Shown here: piece after piece, positions 35,969 to 45,930 of the stretch
Numbering within the stretch: the stretch's first letter is position 1
Layout of the letters: every line of letters starts with the position of its first letter
NCBI RefSeq assembly: GCF_030348825.1
Contig: NZ_JAUCES010000005.1
Span: forward strand, 1,674,001-1,738,000
Source: Fictibacillus sp. b24
Lineage (GTDB): Bacteria; Bacillota; Bacilli; Bacillales; Fictibacillaceae
Reading direction: 5' to 3'
DNA: 64,000 nucleotides
Made by a program: the position numbers and the translations under genes
Notes under the pieces: model-generated
What the model was told of the DNA's origin: nothing
The model's database searches: none
Seen by the model: only the letters and a program-made list of their open reading frames with translations

Positions 35969-36679
35969 ATGACAAAGAAATGGTGGATTCCTCTATGTCT
36001 AATGGTGTTAACTCTTTCTGGGTGTTTATATCCCGAAGAACGAAAAACTCAAAATCGAGTTCCTTATCAGGATCAGATTACAGCAGTTCAGCAAGCCGTT
36101 GAAAGTTTTCAGAAAGATACAGGTGTGCTGCCGATTAAAACAAAAGATGCTGATACAGATATCTACCAAAAATACTTGATTGATTTTAATAAACTAGTCC
36201 CCAAATATATGCAGGAGCCCCCTGGGAATGCTTTTGAAAAGGGCGGAACTTTTCAATACGTTTTAATTGATGTTGAAACGAAGCCGACTGTTAAGCTTGC
36301 AGATCTTGTTTTAACAGACAAGGTTCAAGATGTACAGGTCGCACTAAACATCTATATGGCAGAACATCAATATCCGCCGTTTAAAAAAATAGAAGCGCAG
36401 GGCAGGCACACGCTCGATTATAAAAAGTTAGGTTTTAAGGAAGACCCGTACGTTACGAGCCCTTTTACAGGCAAGAAACTCCCGTTGATGGTTAACGGTG
36501 ATGCAAAGATTTTTATAGATTACAGAAAAGATTTAAAATCTGCGATCTCAAGCTATTCGAACGAGTTAGATAAACATGAAGATATCCGTCATTTGCTAGC
36601 GATGCATTCCTTTTTTGTGCCTATCTATTCGGTTCCTTATACAGTTGAAAACAATAAGCCTGTTTTTTTAATAAAATAG
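35969..36679 (+). CDS. yphF: YphF family lipoprotein
   Basis: 236-aa secreted lipoprotein with signal MTKKWWIPLCLMVLTLSGC, lipid on Cys19. The rest is soluble, with two repeated segments (DQITAVQQAVESFQKDTGVLP and later DVQVALNIYMAEHQYPPF). AAGGAGGAAA is spaced for the ATG at 35969, 14 bases after yphE. B. subtilis YphF has similar size and place. Function unknown. Confidence 0.85.
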   Translation: MTKKWWIPLCLMVLTLSGCLYPEERKTQNRVPYQDQITAVQQAVESFQKDTGVLPIKTKDADTDIYQKYLIDFNKLVPKYMQEPPGNAFEKGGTFQYVLIDVETKPTVKLADLVLTDKVQDVQVALNIYMAEHQYPPFKKIEAQGRHTLDYKKLGFKEDPYVTSPFTGKKLPLMVNGDAKIFIDYRKDLKSAISSYSNELDKHEDIRHLLAMHSFFVPIYSVPYTVENNKPVFLIK

Positions 36680-36686
36680 GCATGAA

Positions 36687-36734
36687 CTCTCCCTTTTTCT
36701 AATACATTCATAGAAAAGGCGGAGAGATTTTTTT
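36687..36734 (+). terminator. Terminator after yphF
   Basis: CTCTCCCTTTTTCTA and TAGAAAAGGCGGAGAG stem with one bulge, then TTTTTTTT. Confidence 0.85.
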
Positions 36735-36859
36735 TGGAAATCCTTTTAACGAAACAAGCTTTATAGTTTCATCGGTAGGCACTGAAGTGCGCCCTCCCGT
36801 TTTTATGAAACTATACAACAGAGAAATGTAAGGATCCAATAAAAATTTCCGTTCCTTTG

Positions 36860-36888
36860 TCATAATCAATAGGACAAAATCATACGAT
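36860..36888 (+). promoter_or_regulatory. Probable sigma-E promoter of spoIVA
   Basis: TCATAAT at 36860-36866 and CATACGAT at 36881-36888 with a 14-base spacer fit the mother-cell sigma-E consensus. spoIVA is a known sigma-E gene, and the start codon lies 53 bases downstream. Confidence 0.7.
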
Positions 36889-36940
36889 ATATTGTCCAAG
36901 ACTAGCATCCGGAACTTTATTTGGATCGGGAGGGAAACGA

Positions 36941-38419
36941 ATGGAAAAAATCGATATTTTCAAAGATATCGCCGAAAGGACGGGCGGAGATATCTACTTA
37001 GGCGTAGTAGGAGCAGTAAGAACGGGTAAGTCCACTTTTATCAAGAAATTTATGGAGCTTGTGGTGCTGCCAAACATTGAAAACGAAGCAGAACGTCAAC
37101 GTGCACAGGATGAGTTACCGCAGAGTGCAGCTGGACGCACCATTATGACCACTGAACCCAAATTTGTTCCAAACAACGCGGTAAGAATCAACGTAGGTGA
37201 TGGGCTTGATGTTAACATCCGTCTGGTAGACTCTGTTGGTTATGCTGTACCAAGTGCTAAAGGGTACGAAGATGAAAACGGCCCTAGAATGATTCATACT
37301 CCTTGGTATGATGAGCCGATTCCGTTCCATGAAGCGGCAGAGATCGGCACAAGAAAAGTCATCCAAGAGCACTCTACACTAGGAGTGGTCGTCACAACGG
37401 ATGGATCAATCGGAGAAATTCCAAGATATGATTATGTGGAATCAGAAGAGCGTGTTGTAGAAGAGTTAAAAGAAGTTGGAAAGCCGTTTATTATGCTAAT
37501 CAACTCTACACAACCGCATCATCCAGATACACAGAAGCTGCGTAACGAGCTTTGTGAAAAATACGATATACCCGTACTTGCAATGAGTGTTGAAAGCATG
37601 ACGGAGCATGATATCAACAATGTTCTTAGAGAAGCATTATACGAGTTTCCGGTGCTTGAGGTCAATGTGAATCTTCCTAGCTGGGTCATGGTGCTTCGCG
37701 AAAACCATTGGCTGCGTGAAAGCTATGAAGAAGCAGTAAGAGAAACAGTTCAGGATATTAAGCGTCTTCGTGATGTGGATAAAGTGGTTGGCTTCTTTGC
37801 AGACTATGACTTTATTGACGATGCGAGACTCGCAGGAATTGAAATGGGTCAAGGGATTGCAGAAATTGATCTTTTTGCACCAGATTACTTGTACGACCAG
37901 ATTTTAAAAGAAGTGGTTGGGGTAGAGATTCGAGGAAAAGACCATCTGCTTCAGCTAATGCAAGAGTTTGCTTACGCTAAAACGGAGTATGATCAAGTGG
38001 CAGATGCACTAAGAATGGTCAAACAAACAGGATACGGAATTGCAGCGCCAGCCATCACAGATATGAGTCTTGATGAGCCAGAAATCATCCGACAAGGATC
38101 TAGATTCGGCGTTAGGCTTAAGGCAATTGCACCATCCATTCATATGATTAAAGTAGATGTTGAATCAGAGTTCGCACCAATTATTGGTACGGAAAAACAA
38201 AGTGAAGAGATGCTTAGATATTTGATGCAAGACTTTGAAGAAGATCCGCTATCCATCTGGAATTCTGATATCTTTGGAAGATCACTTAATTCTATCGTAA
38301 GAGAAGGAATCCAAGGCAAGATTTCACTAATGCCAGAGAATGCTAGATATAAATTAAAAGAGACGCTTGAACGCATTATTAATGAAGGATCAGGCGGATT
38401 AATTGCCATTATTTTATAA
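36941..38419 (+). CDS. spoIVA: Spore coat morphogenetic ATPase SpoIVA
   Basis: 492-aa protein that polymerises with ATP hydrolysis around the forespore to form the coat basement layer. Walker A is GAVRTGKST with Lys30 as in B. subtilis. The start MEKIDIFKDIAERTGG and the end NEGSGGLIAIIL are family hallmarks. GGGAGGGA precedes the ATG. A sigma-E promoter and its own terminator make it monocistronic. Confidence 0.97.
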   Translation: MEKIDIFKDIAERTGGDIYLGVVGAVRTGKSTFIKKFMELVVLPNIENEAERQRAQDELPQSAAGRTIMTTEPKFVPNNAVRINVGDGLDVNIRLVDSVGYAVPSAKGYEDENGPRMIHTPWYDEPIPFHEAAEIGTRKVIQEHSTLGVVVTTDGSIGEIPRYDYVESEERVVEELKEVGKPFIMLINSTQPHHPDTQKLRNELCEKYDIPVLAMSVESMTEHDINNVLREALYEFPVLEVNVNLPSWVMVLRENHWLRESYEEAVRETVQDIKRLRDVDKVVGFFADYDFIDDARLAGIEMGQGIAEIDLFAPDYLYDQILKEVVGVEIRGKDHLLQLMQEFAYAKTEYDQVADALRMVKQTGYGIAAPAITDMSLDEPEIIRQGSRFGVRLKAIAPSIHMIKVDVESEFAPIIGTEKQSEEMLRYLMQDFEEDPLSIWNSDIFGRSLNSIVREGIQGKISLMPENARYKLKETLERIINEGSGGLIAIIL

Positions 38420-38423
38420 CGTT

Positions 38424-38457
38424 GAGACTCCTATAACCGGGAGTCTTTTTTTTTTTT
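38424..38457 (+). terminator. Terminator after spoIVA
   Basis: GAGACTCC and GGGAGTC stem followed by a very long T run. Confidence 0.88.
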
Positions 38458-38462
38458 GCTTT

Positions 38463-38682
38463 GGCTGTTTCCGTATTCTTTGTTGTTTTTGTAAGTGGTT
38501 GATTTCCTTTCCAGGTGCTCGCTTTCCGCGGGGCAGGCGGTGAGCCACATTCGTACGTTTCACTCTTAAGTGTCTCACCTGCCCGCCTGTCCCGCAGGAG
38601 TCTCGCACCTTGCACTCCAATCAACTGTCACAGGAGAAAATAAAAATGAGGTTTGAAAGTAACAATCTTTTAGAAAAGAGCC
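38463..38682 (-). repeat. Dispersed structured repeat, copy D (inverted)
   Basis: 220 bp, in the opposite orientation to A-C. Read on the minus strand it has GGCTCTTTTCTAAA at one end and the inverted GGCTGTTTCCGTATT at the other. The stems are TTGATT/AATCAA, GGTGC/GCACC and GGTGAG/CTCACC. It is closest to copy B. It lies in the 660-base gap between spoIVA and hbs; the remainder (38683-38932) shows nothing else I can support. Confidence 0.78.
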
Positions 38683-38932
38683 TTGCTTGTTATAGACTGT
38701 TTTCTGCACAAATGGCGGAAAGCGAGCATCATGTAACGAAAAATTCATCACTACCAAAACTAATTAAACATGCGAAAACACTTCTTGCGTTTATGTTTTC
38801 TTGAAGAAAATAGCACAATTGTCCTGCCGTAGAGAAGAGACTTTTTTACCTCGCTGAACGGCGTTTTTTGTAAAAAAAGGTCAAAAAATAAGGAATTTTA
38901 AGGGTTGAATACCGAAAAACAGCTAAAAAAGA

Positions 38933-38961
38933 TTGAATTCTTGAATGTAATCGTATAATAT
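38933..38961 (+). promoter_or_regulatory. Probable sigma-A promoter of hbs
   Basis: TTGAAT at 38933-38938 and TAATAT at 38956-38961, 17-base spacer, leaving a leader of over 100 bases before hbs. Confidence 0.7.
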
Positions 38962-39079
38962 AAGGCTTGTCACAGATAAAATTAGTAAAATCCTGTATAT
39001 TACCTATTAAATTAATACTGTACGAAAGTATTTCATGACCGATATAAGGTGAGTGAATCCTTGAGAGGAGGTGAATGGA

Positions 39080-39352
39080 ATGAACAAGACTGATCTAATT
39101 AATGCAGTATCTGAGCAAGCTGAGCTTTCTAAGAAAGATGCATCTAAAGCAGTTGACGCTGTTTTCGAAGCAATCACTGGTACTCTACAAAGCGGTGATA
39201 AGGTACAACTTATCGGATTTGGTAACTTTGAAGTACGTGAGCGTGCGGCTCGTAAAGGACGCAACCCACAAACTGGTCAAGAGATCGAAATCTCTGCTAG
39301 CAAAGTTCCTGCTTTCAAACCAGGGAAAGCCCTTAAGGACGCTGTTAAATAA
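39080..39352 (+). CDS. hbs: HU-family nucleoid protein HBsu
   Basis: 90-aa DNA-bending protein [20 protein letters not shown] with the beta-arm region [20 protein letters not shown]. It compacts and bends DNA as a homodimer. The GAGAGGAGGTG ribosome-binding site fixes the ATG at 39080. Downstream of spoIVA as in B. subtilis. Own terminator. Confidence 0.96.
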   Translation: MNKTDLINAVSEQAELSKKDASKAVDAVFEAITGTLQSGDKVQLIGFGNFEVRERAARKGRNPQTGQEIEISASKVPAFKPGKALKDAVK

Positions 39353-39370
39353 TTGATACATAGGGCAACT

Positions 39371-39404
39371 TAAAGACCGTGAAGTTTTTCACGGTCTTTT
39401 TTTA
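39371..39404 (+). terminator. Terminator after hbs
   Basis: AAAGACCGTGAA and TTCACGGTCTTT stem, then TTTT. Confidence 0.9.
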
Positions 39405-39613
39405 TACGATTTTTTTCTAAAGAACAAGTACTTCGATTAAAAGAACTCTAGTTTTTTTAAATTAGCTGTAAATGTATTCGTCTTCCGCCAACTTCTGATT
39501 ACTCATAAAGAAAACTATATCTCCCTTGGTGTAAGGGGTTTCTCCTTTTGCTATTCTTCTTTCAGTATGCTAAAATTTTTCTATTGTGTTATTGGAATTG
39601 GAGGACAAAAAGC

Positions 39614-40180
39614 GTGGCAGAAGTTCAAAAAGAAAAAATTGAAACAGCAGTTAAAATGATTTTAGAAGCTATTGGTGAAGATCCTGAGCGCGAGGGTTTA
39701 ATAGATACACCAAAACGTGTAGCGAAAATGTATGAAGAAGTGTTTCAAGGTTTAAATCAAGATCCGAAAGAACATTTTGCTACCATTTTTGGGGAAGATC
39801 ATGAAGAATTAGTACTTGTTAAAGATATTCCTTTTTATTCAATGTGTGAGCATCATCTCGTCCCTTTCTTTGGGAAAGCGCACATCGGCTACATACCTAA
39901 GGGCGGAAAAGTAACAGGTTTAAGTAAACTTGCAAGAGCGGTAGAGGCTGTTACGAAGCGTCCGCAGCTGCAGGAAAGAATTACTTCAACGATCGCGAAC
40001 AGTTTACTTGAGACATTGGAACCTCATGGGGTGATCGTTGTGATAGAAGCTGAGCATATGTGTATGACGATGCGAGGCGTTAAGAAGCCTGGTTCCATGA
40101 CAGTGACTTCAGCGGTTCGAGGCGTTTTTGAAAAAGATCCTGCGGCTCGTGCAGAAGTGTTAAGTTTAATCAGAAACTGA
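39614..40180 (+). CDS. folE: GTP cyclohydrolase I (FolE/MtrA)
   Basis: 188-aa enzyme turning GTP into dihydroneopterin triphosphate, the first step to folate. Zinc and catalytic residues appear in [17 protein letters not shown] and in HMCMTMRGV. The GTG at 39614 with GAGGA eight bases upstream is the start. folE-mtrB is the mtrAB operon of Bacillus. Confidence 0.95.
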   Translation: MAEVQKEKIETAVKMILEAIGEDPEREGLIDTPKRVAKMYEEVFQGLNQDPKEHFATIFGEDHEELVLVKDIPFYSMCEHHLVPFFGKAHIGYIPKGGKVTGLSKLARAVEAVTKRPQLQERITSTIANSLLETLEPHGVIVVIEAEHMCMTMRGVKKPGSMTVTSAVRGVFEKDPAARAEVLSLIRN

Positions 40181-40199
40181 AATTAAAGGAGGGTTACCC

Positions 40200-40418
40200 A
40201 TGAAATCAGAATTTGACTTTTTTGTAATAAAAGCAAAAGAAAACGGTGTGAATGTAATTGGGTTAACACGTGGTACTGAAACAAGATTTCATCATTCTGA
40301 AAAACTTGATAAAGGTGAAGTGATGATCGCACAGTTTACCGAACATACTTCAGCAGTAAAGGTTAGAGGCAAAGCTGTTATCTATACGAAACATGGAGAA
40401 GTAGATACTGAATCGTAA
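40200..40418 (+). CDS. mtrB: Tryptophan RNA-binding attenuation protein TRAP
   Basis: 72-aa subunit of the 11-mer ring that, with bound tryptophan, wraps NAG-repeat RNA and stops trp transcription. The KKR RNA-contact residues correspond to Lys35, Lys54 and Arg56 here. The tryptophan pocket region [20 protein letters not shown] is well conserved. Its likely target is the leader at 47012-47145. Confidence 0.96.
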   Translation: MKSEFDFFVIKAKENGVNVIGLTRGTETRFHHSEKLDKGEVMIAQFTEHTSAVKVRGKAVIYTKHGEVDTES

Positions 40419-40453
40419 GGGATTACTGGCGGTAAGGTCGCCGATAAGATGTG

Positions 40454-40476
40454 CTAGGCCATAAGCCTAGTTTTCT
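40454..40476 (+). terminator. Weak terminator after mtrB
   Basis: CTAGGC and GCCTAG with a five-base loop, then TTTTCTTT. Confidence 0.55.
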
Positions 40477-40520
40477 TTATGTCTTTTGATGAGGTTGAAA
40501 CCTTACTATATTGGCGACTA

Positions 40521-40529
40521 TGGTATAAT
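40521..40529 (+). promoter_or_regulatory. Extended -10 promoter element before hepS
   Basis: TGGTATAAT is a perfect extended -10. No good -35 is seen. It lies 39 bases before the hepS start. Confidence 0.5.
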
Positions 40530-40567
40530 AAGAAAGCACAATTTTGCTGTGTCATTGGAGGGATTTG

Positions 40568-41275
40568 ATGAACACCATGGAACAAATTCAACGCTTAAAA
40601 CAACATACACTTTTATTGATGCAGCACAGCTATGTGGAACGTTATATTCAACCTCCAGTCTTTAGTGAGTCAAAGGTATTTATCACTTACTGTCTGCTTC
40701 GTGAACTTGAACTTGATGAGGCTGTAGAAGCGGAATATTTTAGTTCAATTCTTTTAATTCAGTCTGCATTGGACCGCCATGATGTTATCTTGGACGAAAA
40801 TGTTACAGCTGATAAGAAGAAAAGGCAGCTTGTTGTTTTATCTGGTGACTATTTTAGCAGTCTATACTATCTGCTGTTAGCTCGTTGTGAAAATTTAGAT
40901 TTGATTTCACAATTATCGAGTGCTGTGCAGAGTATTAACGAACATAAAGCAAATCTGCATCAACAAGACAGGCTGCTAAACGGCAGTGTAGAATATTTGA
41001 AAAACGTGCAGAGAATTGAAAGTCTACTATTTACAAAAGCAGCAGAATCATTTGGTCTGCATACATATATCCCTTTTATTAAACGTTATCTTCTTGTGTC
41101 ACGTTATCAGAATACAGAAATGAGAAGACAGTTAAGCGAGGAACAATTGAACTATTTGAAAGCTTGTGAAAAAGAATTGAAAAACAAAGATGTTGAAATG
41201 CCTCTCATGTTTCATAGAGAAGGATACAGCATCGAAACAGGCAGTGAAAATGACTTAATGTTAGGAGAGGGTTAA
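40568..41275 (+). CDS. hepS: Heptaprenyl diphosphate synthase component I
   Basis: 235-aa non-catalytic subunit that works with HepT to make the C35 side chain of menaquinone-7. The helical sequence ([20 protein letters not shown]) matches the HEPPP_synt_1 family. GGAGGG sets the ATG at 40568. First gene of a quinone cluster reaching to hepT. Confidence 0.9.
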   Translation: MNTMEQIQRLKQHTLLLMQHSYVERYIQPPVFSESKVFITYCLLRELELDEAVEAEYFSSILLIQSALDRHDVILDENVTADKKKRQLVVLSGDYFSSLYYLLLARCENLDLISQLSSAVQSINEHKANLHQQDRLLNGSVEYLKNVQRIESLLFTKAAESFGLHTYIPFIKRYLLVSRYQNTEMRRQLSEEQLNYLKACEKELKNKDVEMPLMFHREGYSIETGSENDLMLGEG

Positions 41276-41279
41276 TCCG

Positions 41280-41984
41280 ATGTTGAGCAAAGAAGAACGG
41301 GTTCACTCTGTATTTGAAAAGATCTCTGATCAGTACGATTATATGAACGATTTAATCTCATTTAAACAGCATAATAAATGGCGCAATGATACGATGAAGC
41401 GTATGAAAGTACAACCTGGAGATCATTGTTTGGACGTGTGCTGCGGAACGGGAGAATGGACATTTGCTCTTGCTGAAGCGGTTGGGACACAAGGGCAAGT
41501 CATAGGCTTAGACTTTAGTCAGAACATGCTTAATGTAGGAATTGAAAAGCTGAAAAAACGCTCCTCTCCTCAAGTGAAATTTATTCATGGCAACGCAATG
41601 GAGTTGCCATTCGAAGACAATTCGTTTGATTTTGTAACGATTGGATTCGGCCTTAGAAATGTTCCTGATTACCTTCAGGCGCTCAAAGAGATGGCACGGG
41701 TTGTAAAGCCAGGGGGAAGAGTGGTGTGTCTGGAAACTTCTCATCCGACCGTACCTGTTTTTAAACAGCTCTTTAAATTTTATTTTACTTACATCATGCC
41801 AGTATTCGGTAAATTATTCGCTAAAAGCTATCAAGAATACGCATGGCTTCAAGAATCAACAGAAGCATTTTTGACAAAAGAAGAACTTAAAGAACTATTT
41901 AAAGAGGCAGGTTTGTCTAACGTTGAAGTCAAATCGTATGCACTAGGTGCTGCCGCCATGCATACCGGGAAAAAACAGCAATAG
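41280..41984 (+). CDS. menG: Demethylmenaquinone methyltransferase
   Basis: 234-aa SAM-dependent C-methyltransferase (MenG/UbiE) for the last step to menaquinone. SAM motif [16 protein letters not shown], then [20 protein letters not shown] and GLRNVPDY. It follows hepS by four bases. Shared by the classical and the futalosine routes. Confidence 0.95.
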   Translation: MLSKEERVHSVFEKISDQYDYMNDLISFKQHNKWRNDTMKRMKVQPGDHCLDVCCGTGEWTFALAEAVGTQGQVIGLDFSQNMLNVGIEKLKKRSSPQVKFIHGNAMELPFEDNSFDFVTIGFGLRNVPDYLQALKEMARVVKPGGRVVCLETSHPTVPVFKQLFKFYFTYIMPVFGKLFAKSYQEYAWLQESTEAFLTKEELKELFKEAGLSNVEVKSYALGAAAMHTGKKQQ

Positions 41985-42000
41985 AAGAGAGCGTTGCAGT

Positions 42001-42864
42001 GTGTGGAATAAATTCAAAATAATTTTAGAAATGATTAAGTTTGAGCATACTATCTTTGCTTTGCCATTCGCTTTTTTAGGGGCAATCATGGGAAACATTG
42101 TAGAAGAAGGCACTATGCCGTCATTGATCGAATGGATCTGGATTACGCTTGCCATGGTTGGTGCAAGAAGTTCTGCAATGGCACTTAACCGTGCGATAGA
42201 TTCAGAGATTGATGGAGCGAATCCAAGAACGAAAACAAGGGCCATTCCGGCAAAGCTGTTAAACAGAGGCGAAGTATTCGTATTTATAGCTGCTTCACTG
42301 GCACTTTTGTTCGTCAGTGCTTATCAATTGAATTCTCTATCCGTGAAACTGCTGCCGTTGGCTGTCTTTTTTCTAGTTATTTATTCGTATACGAAGCGAT
42401 TTACTTATTTATGCCATATTGTTTTAGGGGTTACGATCGCCATTGCACCTCTTGGTGGCTGGGTTGGAGCTACAGGTACACTGAGTCCAGAAGCCTTTTT
42501 GCTATTCTTTGGTGTATTGTTCTGGACAGCTGGGTTTGACGTGATTTATGCGACACAAGATGCTGACTATGATAAGTCTCATGGTCTATACTCTATTCCT
42601 TCTGCTTTTGGTATCGCGAACGGATTGATGACAGCTAGATGGCTGCATGTTGCTAGTTTTATAGCTTTTATTTCACTCGGAGTTGTGTCTGGGATGGGTT
42701 GGATCTATTACTTAGGTGTATTCATCTCTGGAGCAATCATGGTTTACGAACACTCACTCGTAAAGCCGCATGACTTGTCCAAACTGGATGTAGCGTTTTT
42801 TACGATGAATGGTATCTTGAGTGTCGTTATGTTTATCTTTTCAATAGGGGACCTTTTATTATGA
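42001..42864 (+). CDS. mqnP: UbiA-family prenyltransferase, probably MqnP of the futalosine route
   Basis: 287-aa membrane prenyltransferase. Both aspartate-rich motifs are present: NRAIDSEIDGANPRTKTRAI and DVIYATQDADYDKSHGLYSI. It attaches a polyprenyl chain to an aromatic acid. Together with ubiX and mqnA next door and the hepST genes, the substrate is probably 1,4-dihydroxy-6-naphthoate, not 4-hydroxybenzoate. The GTG at 42001 is the likely start, with a weak ribosome-binding site. The stop overlaps ubiX. Confidence 0.85.
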   Translation: MWNKFKIILEMIKFEHTIFALPFAFLGAIMGNIVEEGTMPSLIEWIWITLAMVGARSSAMALNRAIDSEIDGANPRTKTRAIPAKLLNRGEVFVFIAASLALLFVSAYQLNSLSVKLLPLAVFFLVIYSYTKRFTYLCHIVLGVTIAIAPLGGWVGATGTLSPEAFLLFFGVLFWTAGFDVIYATQDADYDKSHGLYSIPSAFGIANGLMTARWLHVASFIAFISLGVVSGMGWIYYLGVFISGAIMVYEHSLVKPHDLSKLDVAFFTMNGILSVVMFIFSIGDLLL

Positions 42865-43451
42865 AGACATTTACAATAGGGATTACAGGGGCAAGTGGCG
42901 CTGTATACGGCGTTAGACTTGCTCAAGAAATTTTGAAAAGCGGGCATAAACTGCATCTTGTCGTAACGGAAGCAGGCTGGCAAGTGTTTAGAGAAGAATT
43001 GTTGTGGGATACGGAGAATCGTGAACAATGTATAGAGGAACATTTTGCTTTATACGGCAAAGAACGTTTTCATTACCACACATTGCGTGACTTTAATGCA
43101 CCAATCGCCAGCGGGTCATATCAGAACGATGGGATGGTAATCATTCCTTGTTCGATGGGCACTCTCTCTGGTATTGCACATGGTGCTTCTGGCAATCTAT
43201 TAGAACGCACAGCTGATGTTATGCTGAAAGAGAGCCGTAAGCTGATTTTAGTGCCTAGAGAAACACCGCTTCATAAAATACATCTTGAAAACATGTTAAA
43301 AGTAACAGAAGCTGGAGGAAAGATTGTTCCTGCCATGCCAGGATTTTATCACTTACCTAAGTCAATGGATGACCTTGTAAACTTTTTGGTAGGAAAAGTT
43401 TTGGACAACTTAGGTGTACATCACGAATTGTTTACACGCTGGGGAGACTGA
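42861..43451 (+). CDS. ubiX: UbiX-family flavin prenyltransferase (MqnL role)
   Basis: 196-aa enzyme prenylating FMN to make the prFMN cofactor of UbiD-type decarboxylases. Motifs are GITGASGAVYGVRLAQ, PCSMGTLSGIAHGASGNLLE and LVPRETPLHKIHLENM. The ATG overlaps the mqnP stop. In the futalosine route it serves the late decarboxylation, although no ubiD-like gene is in this window. Confidence 0.9.
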   Translation: MKTFTIGITGASGAVYGVRLAQEILKSGHKLHLVVTEAGWQVFREELLWDTENREQCIEEHFALYGKERFHYHTLRDFNAPIASGSYQNDGMVIIPCSMGTLSGIAHGASGNLLERTADVMLKESRKLILVPRETPLHKIHLENMLKVTEAGGKIVPAMPGFYHLPKSMDDLVNFLVGKVLDNLGVHHELFTRWGD

Positions 43452-43457
43452 TAGATT

Positions 43458-44285
43458 ATGAACATCGGGGAAATCAGCTATACGAACATCATACCCCTAT
43501 ATTATTATTTAGATAGAGAACGTCTGATGGATCAAGGGGTAACGATTACACATGCTGTTCCGTCTAAAATCAATAGGTTGATGGAGAACCAGTTAGTCGA
43601 TATCGGTGGCATTTCATCCTTTTCTTTTGGAAAGAATGCTGATCATTACAGTCTAGTTCCAGATCTTTCCGTGTCTTCTTACGGAAGAGTGAACTCTATC
43701 TTTTTATTTTCTAAACGCAAAATCGAAGACTTGAGCGGAAAAAAAATCGCATTAACATCAAGCTCAGAAACATCTGTTGCACTGTTAAAGATCGTATTAG
43801 ATCGCTTTTATTCCGTTGAAGTTTCATATCAGGTGGAAACACCTCATTTTGAAAAAATGCTAGAGAATTACGATGCTTGTCTTCTTATTGGGGATGATGC
43901 AATTTCAGCATACCGAAAAAGAGGGTCTTATCATGTTTATGATCTTGGGGAGATCTGGTATCAGCAGACAGGGCTACCTATGATTTTTGCCGTCATGGCT
44001 TATCGAAATGAAATGGAAACAGAAAAAGGATCGCTTCTTTCGTATGTTGGAAAAAGTATGATCGAGAGCAAAGAACGCTGCCAAAGAGAAAAATTTATTC
44101 CTGTCATAGAGCGAGTGCTGGCAAAGCATGGAGGGACTTTTCAGTTCTGGGAATCGTATTTTAATGGGTTAAATTATCAGTTTAGTGGCGAACATGAAAA
44201 AGGACTAAACCTTTATTTTCAGCTAGCTGTAGAGTGCGGATTGTTAAAGACAATGCCCTCTATCTTAAAGTATTCGTATAAGTAA
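43458..44285 (+). CDS. mqnA: Chorismate dehydratase MqnA
   Basis: 275-aa MqnA-type enzyme dehydrating chorismate to 3-[(1-carboxyvinyl)oxy]benzoate, the first committed step of the futalosine menaquinone pathway. The start MNIGEISYTNIIPLYYYL and the middle VDIGGISSFSFG and SSYGRVNSIFLFS are typical of this periplasmic-binding-protein-like fold. It separates menG from hepT, which adjoin in B. subtilis. No menF, D, H, C, E or B genes are present in the window. Confidence 0.9.
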   Translation: MNIGEISYTNIIPLYYYLDRERLMDQGVTITHAVPSKINRLMENQLVDIGGISSFSFGKNADHYSLVPDLSVSSYGRVNSIFLFSKRKIEDLSGKKIALTSSSETSVALLKIVLDRFYSVEVSYQVETPHFEKMLENYDACLLIGDDAISAYRKRGSYHVYDLGEIWYQQTGLPMIFAVMAYRNEMETEKGSLLSYVGKSMIESKERCQREKFIPVIERVLAKHGGTFQFWESYFNGLNYQFSGEHEKGLNLYFQLAVECGLLKTMPSILKYSYK

Positions 44286-44307
44286 CGGGCGATAGGGTGA
44301 AACAAAA

Positions 44308-45273
44308 GTGAAGTTAAAGGACTTATACTCATTTCTAAAAAAAGATTTGCAGCAAATTGAAGATCAGCTAGTACAATCTGTTCGTTCTGATCAGACATTG
44401 ATTCATACGGCTGGCGCTGAGCTGTTAAAAGCAGGGGGAAAGAGAATCCGCCCTGTATTTGTCCTGCTATCTGCTCAGTTTGGGACGTATAACATTCAGC
44501 AGATCAAAAAGCCAGCTGCGGCACTTGAACTGATTCATATGGCTTCCTTGGTTCATGATGATGTAGTGGATGATGCTGATATGAGACGGGGAAGAGAAAC
44601 CGTCAAAGCAAAATATGATAATAAAATCGCCATGTATACAGGAGATTTTATCTTCGCATCCGCTTTGAAACTAATGTCAGAAATTAATATTCCTCTTGCT
44701 CATCAAATTCTTGCACAAGGTATGAAAGAGATGTGTCTTGGCGAGATTGAGCAGATTAACGAACAGTATGATACTGATCAAAATGTAAGAAAGTATTTTA
44801 AACGTATAAAAAGAAAAACAGCTTTATTGATCGCACTAAGCTGTCAGTTAGGCGCCATCACTTCAAAGGCGGATGTTTCTCTTCAGAAAAAATTATATGA
44901 ATTTGGCTTCTGTGTAGGCATGGCCTTCCAAATTACAGATGATATTTTAGATTTCACAGCATCTGAGAAACAGCTAGGCAAACCAGCAGGAAGCGATTTG
45001 AAACAAGGGAACTTAACGCTGCCTGTACTGTTCACTATGCGACAATATCCAGAAATCAAGGAAAAATTAAATGTTTACTACGAAACAAAAGATGCAGCAT
45101 TGCTTGCTGAACTTTTAAAAGATATTAAACGTCTTGGCGGTATTGAGTTTGCAACGCAGATTTCTGATAAATATTTGAAGCGTGCAAAACTAGCTGCTTC
45201 TTCCTTACCTGAAACGGATGCTAGGGATAGTTTGTTAAAAGTAGCAGATTATATCGCTGGTCGAAAATTTTGA
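44308..45273 (+). CDS. hepT: Heptaprenyl diphosphate synthase component II
   Basis: 321-aa catalytic prenyltransferase. The first aspartate motif is DDVVDD (residues 84-89) followed by RRGR; the second is DDILD (211-215). It condenses isopentenyl diphosphate units with HepS to give the C35 chain. The GTG at 44308 is the start, after GATAGGGTGA. Confidence 0.93.
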   Translation: MKLKDLYSFLKKDLQQIEDQLVQSVRSDQTLIHTAGAELLKAGGKRIRPVFVLLSAQFGTYNIQQIKKPAAALELIHMASLVHDDVVDDADMRRGRETVKAKYDNKIAMYTGDFIFASALKLMSEINIPLAHQILAQGMKEMCLGEIEQINEQYDTDQNVRKYFKRIKRKTALLIALSCQLGAITSKADVSLQKKLYEFGFCVGMAFQITDDILDFTASEKQLGKPAGSDLKQGNLTLPVLFTMRQYPEIKEKLNVYYETKDAALLAELLKDIKRLGGIEFATQISDKYLKRAKLAASSLPETDARDSLLKVADYIAGRKF

Positions 45274-45357
45274 GTGATTGCTAATTTTTAAAATTTTTGG
45301 TACGATTTCTCTGGGGAACTTGTCCCACATATACATAGATGATAGGAGAGGGAATGC

Positions 45358-45801
45358 ATGGAAAAAACGTTTTTAATGGTAAAACCTGATGGTGTTCAAC
45401 GTGCGTTAATCGGAGAAATCGTATCCCGTTTTGAAAAGAAAGGTTTTCAGCTTGTTGGTGCTAAGCTAATGAACATTTCTGAAGATCTTGCAAAAGAACA
45501 TTATGGTGAGCACAAAGAGCGTCCGTTCTTCGGAGAACTTGTTGACTTTATTACTTCTGGACCAGTATTTGCTATGGTTTGGGAAGGTAAAGACGTTATT
45601 CTAACAGCTCGTAACATGATGGGTAAAACAAACCCAGCTGACGCTGCTCCTGGTTCAATCCGCGGAGATTATGCTGTACAAGTTAGCAACAACATTATTC
45701 ATGGTTCTGATTCAGCTGAAAGCGCTGTCCGTGAAATCGGTCTTTTCTTTAAAGAAGAAGAACTTGTGTCATACGATAAAGCAGTTGCAGTTTGGATTTA
45801 A
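45358..45801 (+). CDS. ndk: Nucleoside diphosphate kinase
   Basis: 147-aa enzyme moving phosphate between nucleoside di- and triphosphates through a phosphohistidine, His115 in NNIIHGSDS. The N-terminal [15 protein letters not shown] is typical. Own terminator, placed between hepT and cheR as in B. subtilis. Confidence 0.96.
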   Translation: MEKTFLMVKPDGVQRALIGEIVSRFEKKGFQLVGAKLMNISEDLAKEHYGEHKERPFFGELVDFITSGPVFAMVWEGKDVILTARNMMGKTNPADAAPGSIRGDYAVQVSNNIIHGSDSAESAVREIGLFFKEEELVSYDKAVAVWI

Positions 45802-45826
45802 TTTTATAACAAAATGAAAGCGTTTT

Positions 45827-45850
45827 AGCCGGCCATTGTGCCGGTTTTTG
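45827..45850 (+). terminator. Terminator after ndk
   Basis: AGCCGG and CCGGTT stem, then TTTT. Confidence 0.7.
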
Positions 45851-45930
45851 TTTTTCCAGGACAAAGTTGAGACTGTGATGTAGCAGCTTATGCAGTTTCA
45901 AAGCTCCTACAATAAAAATCTTAAATGAAT

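Noticed and set aside
45815-45828. cre-like TGAAAGCGTTTTAG just after ndk
   Set aside because: It is downstream of ndk and partly inside its terminator, with no promoter nearby. Probably chance similarity.
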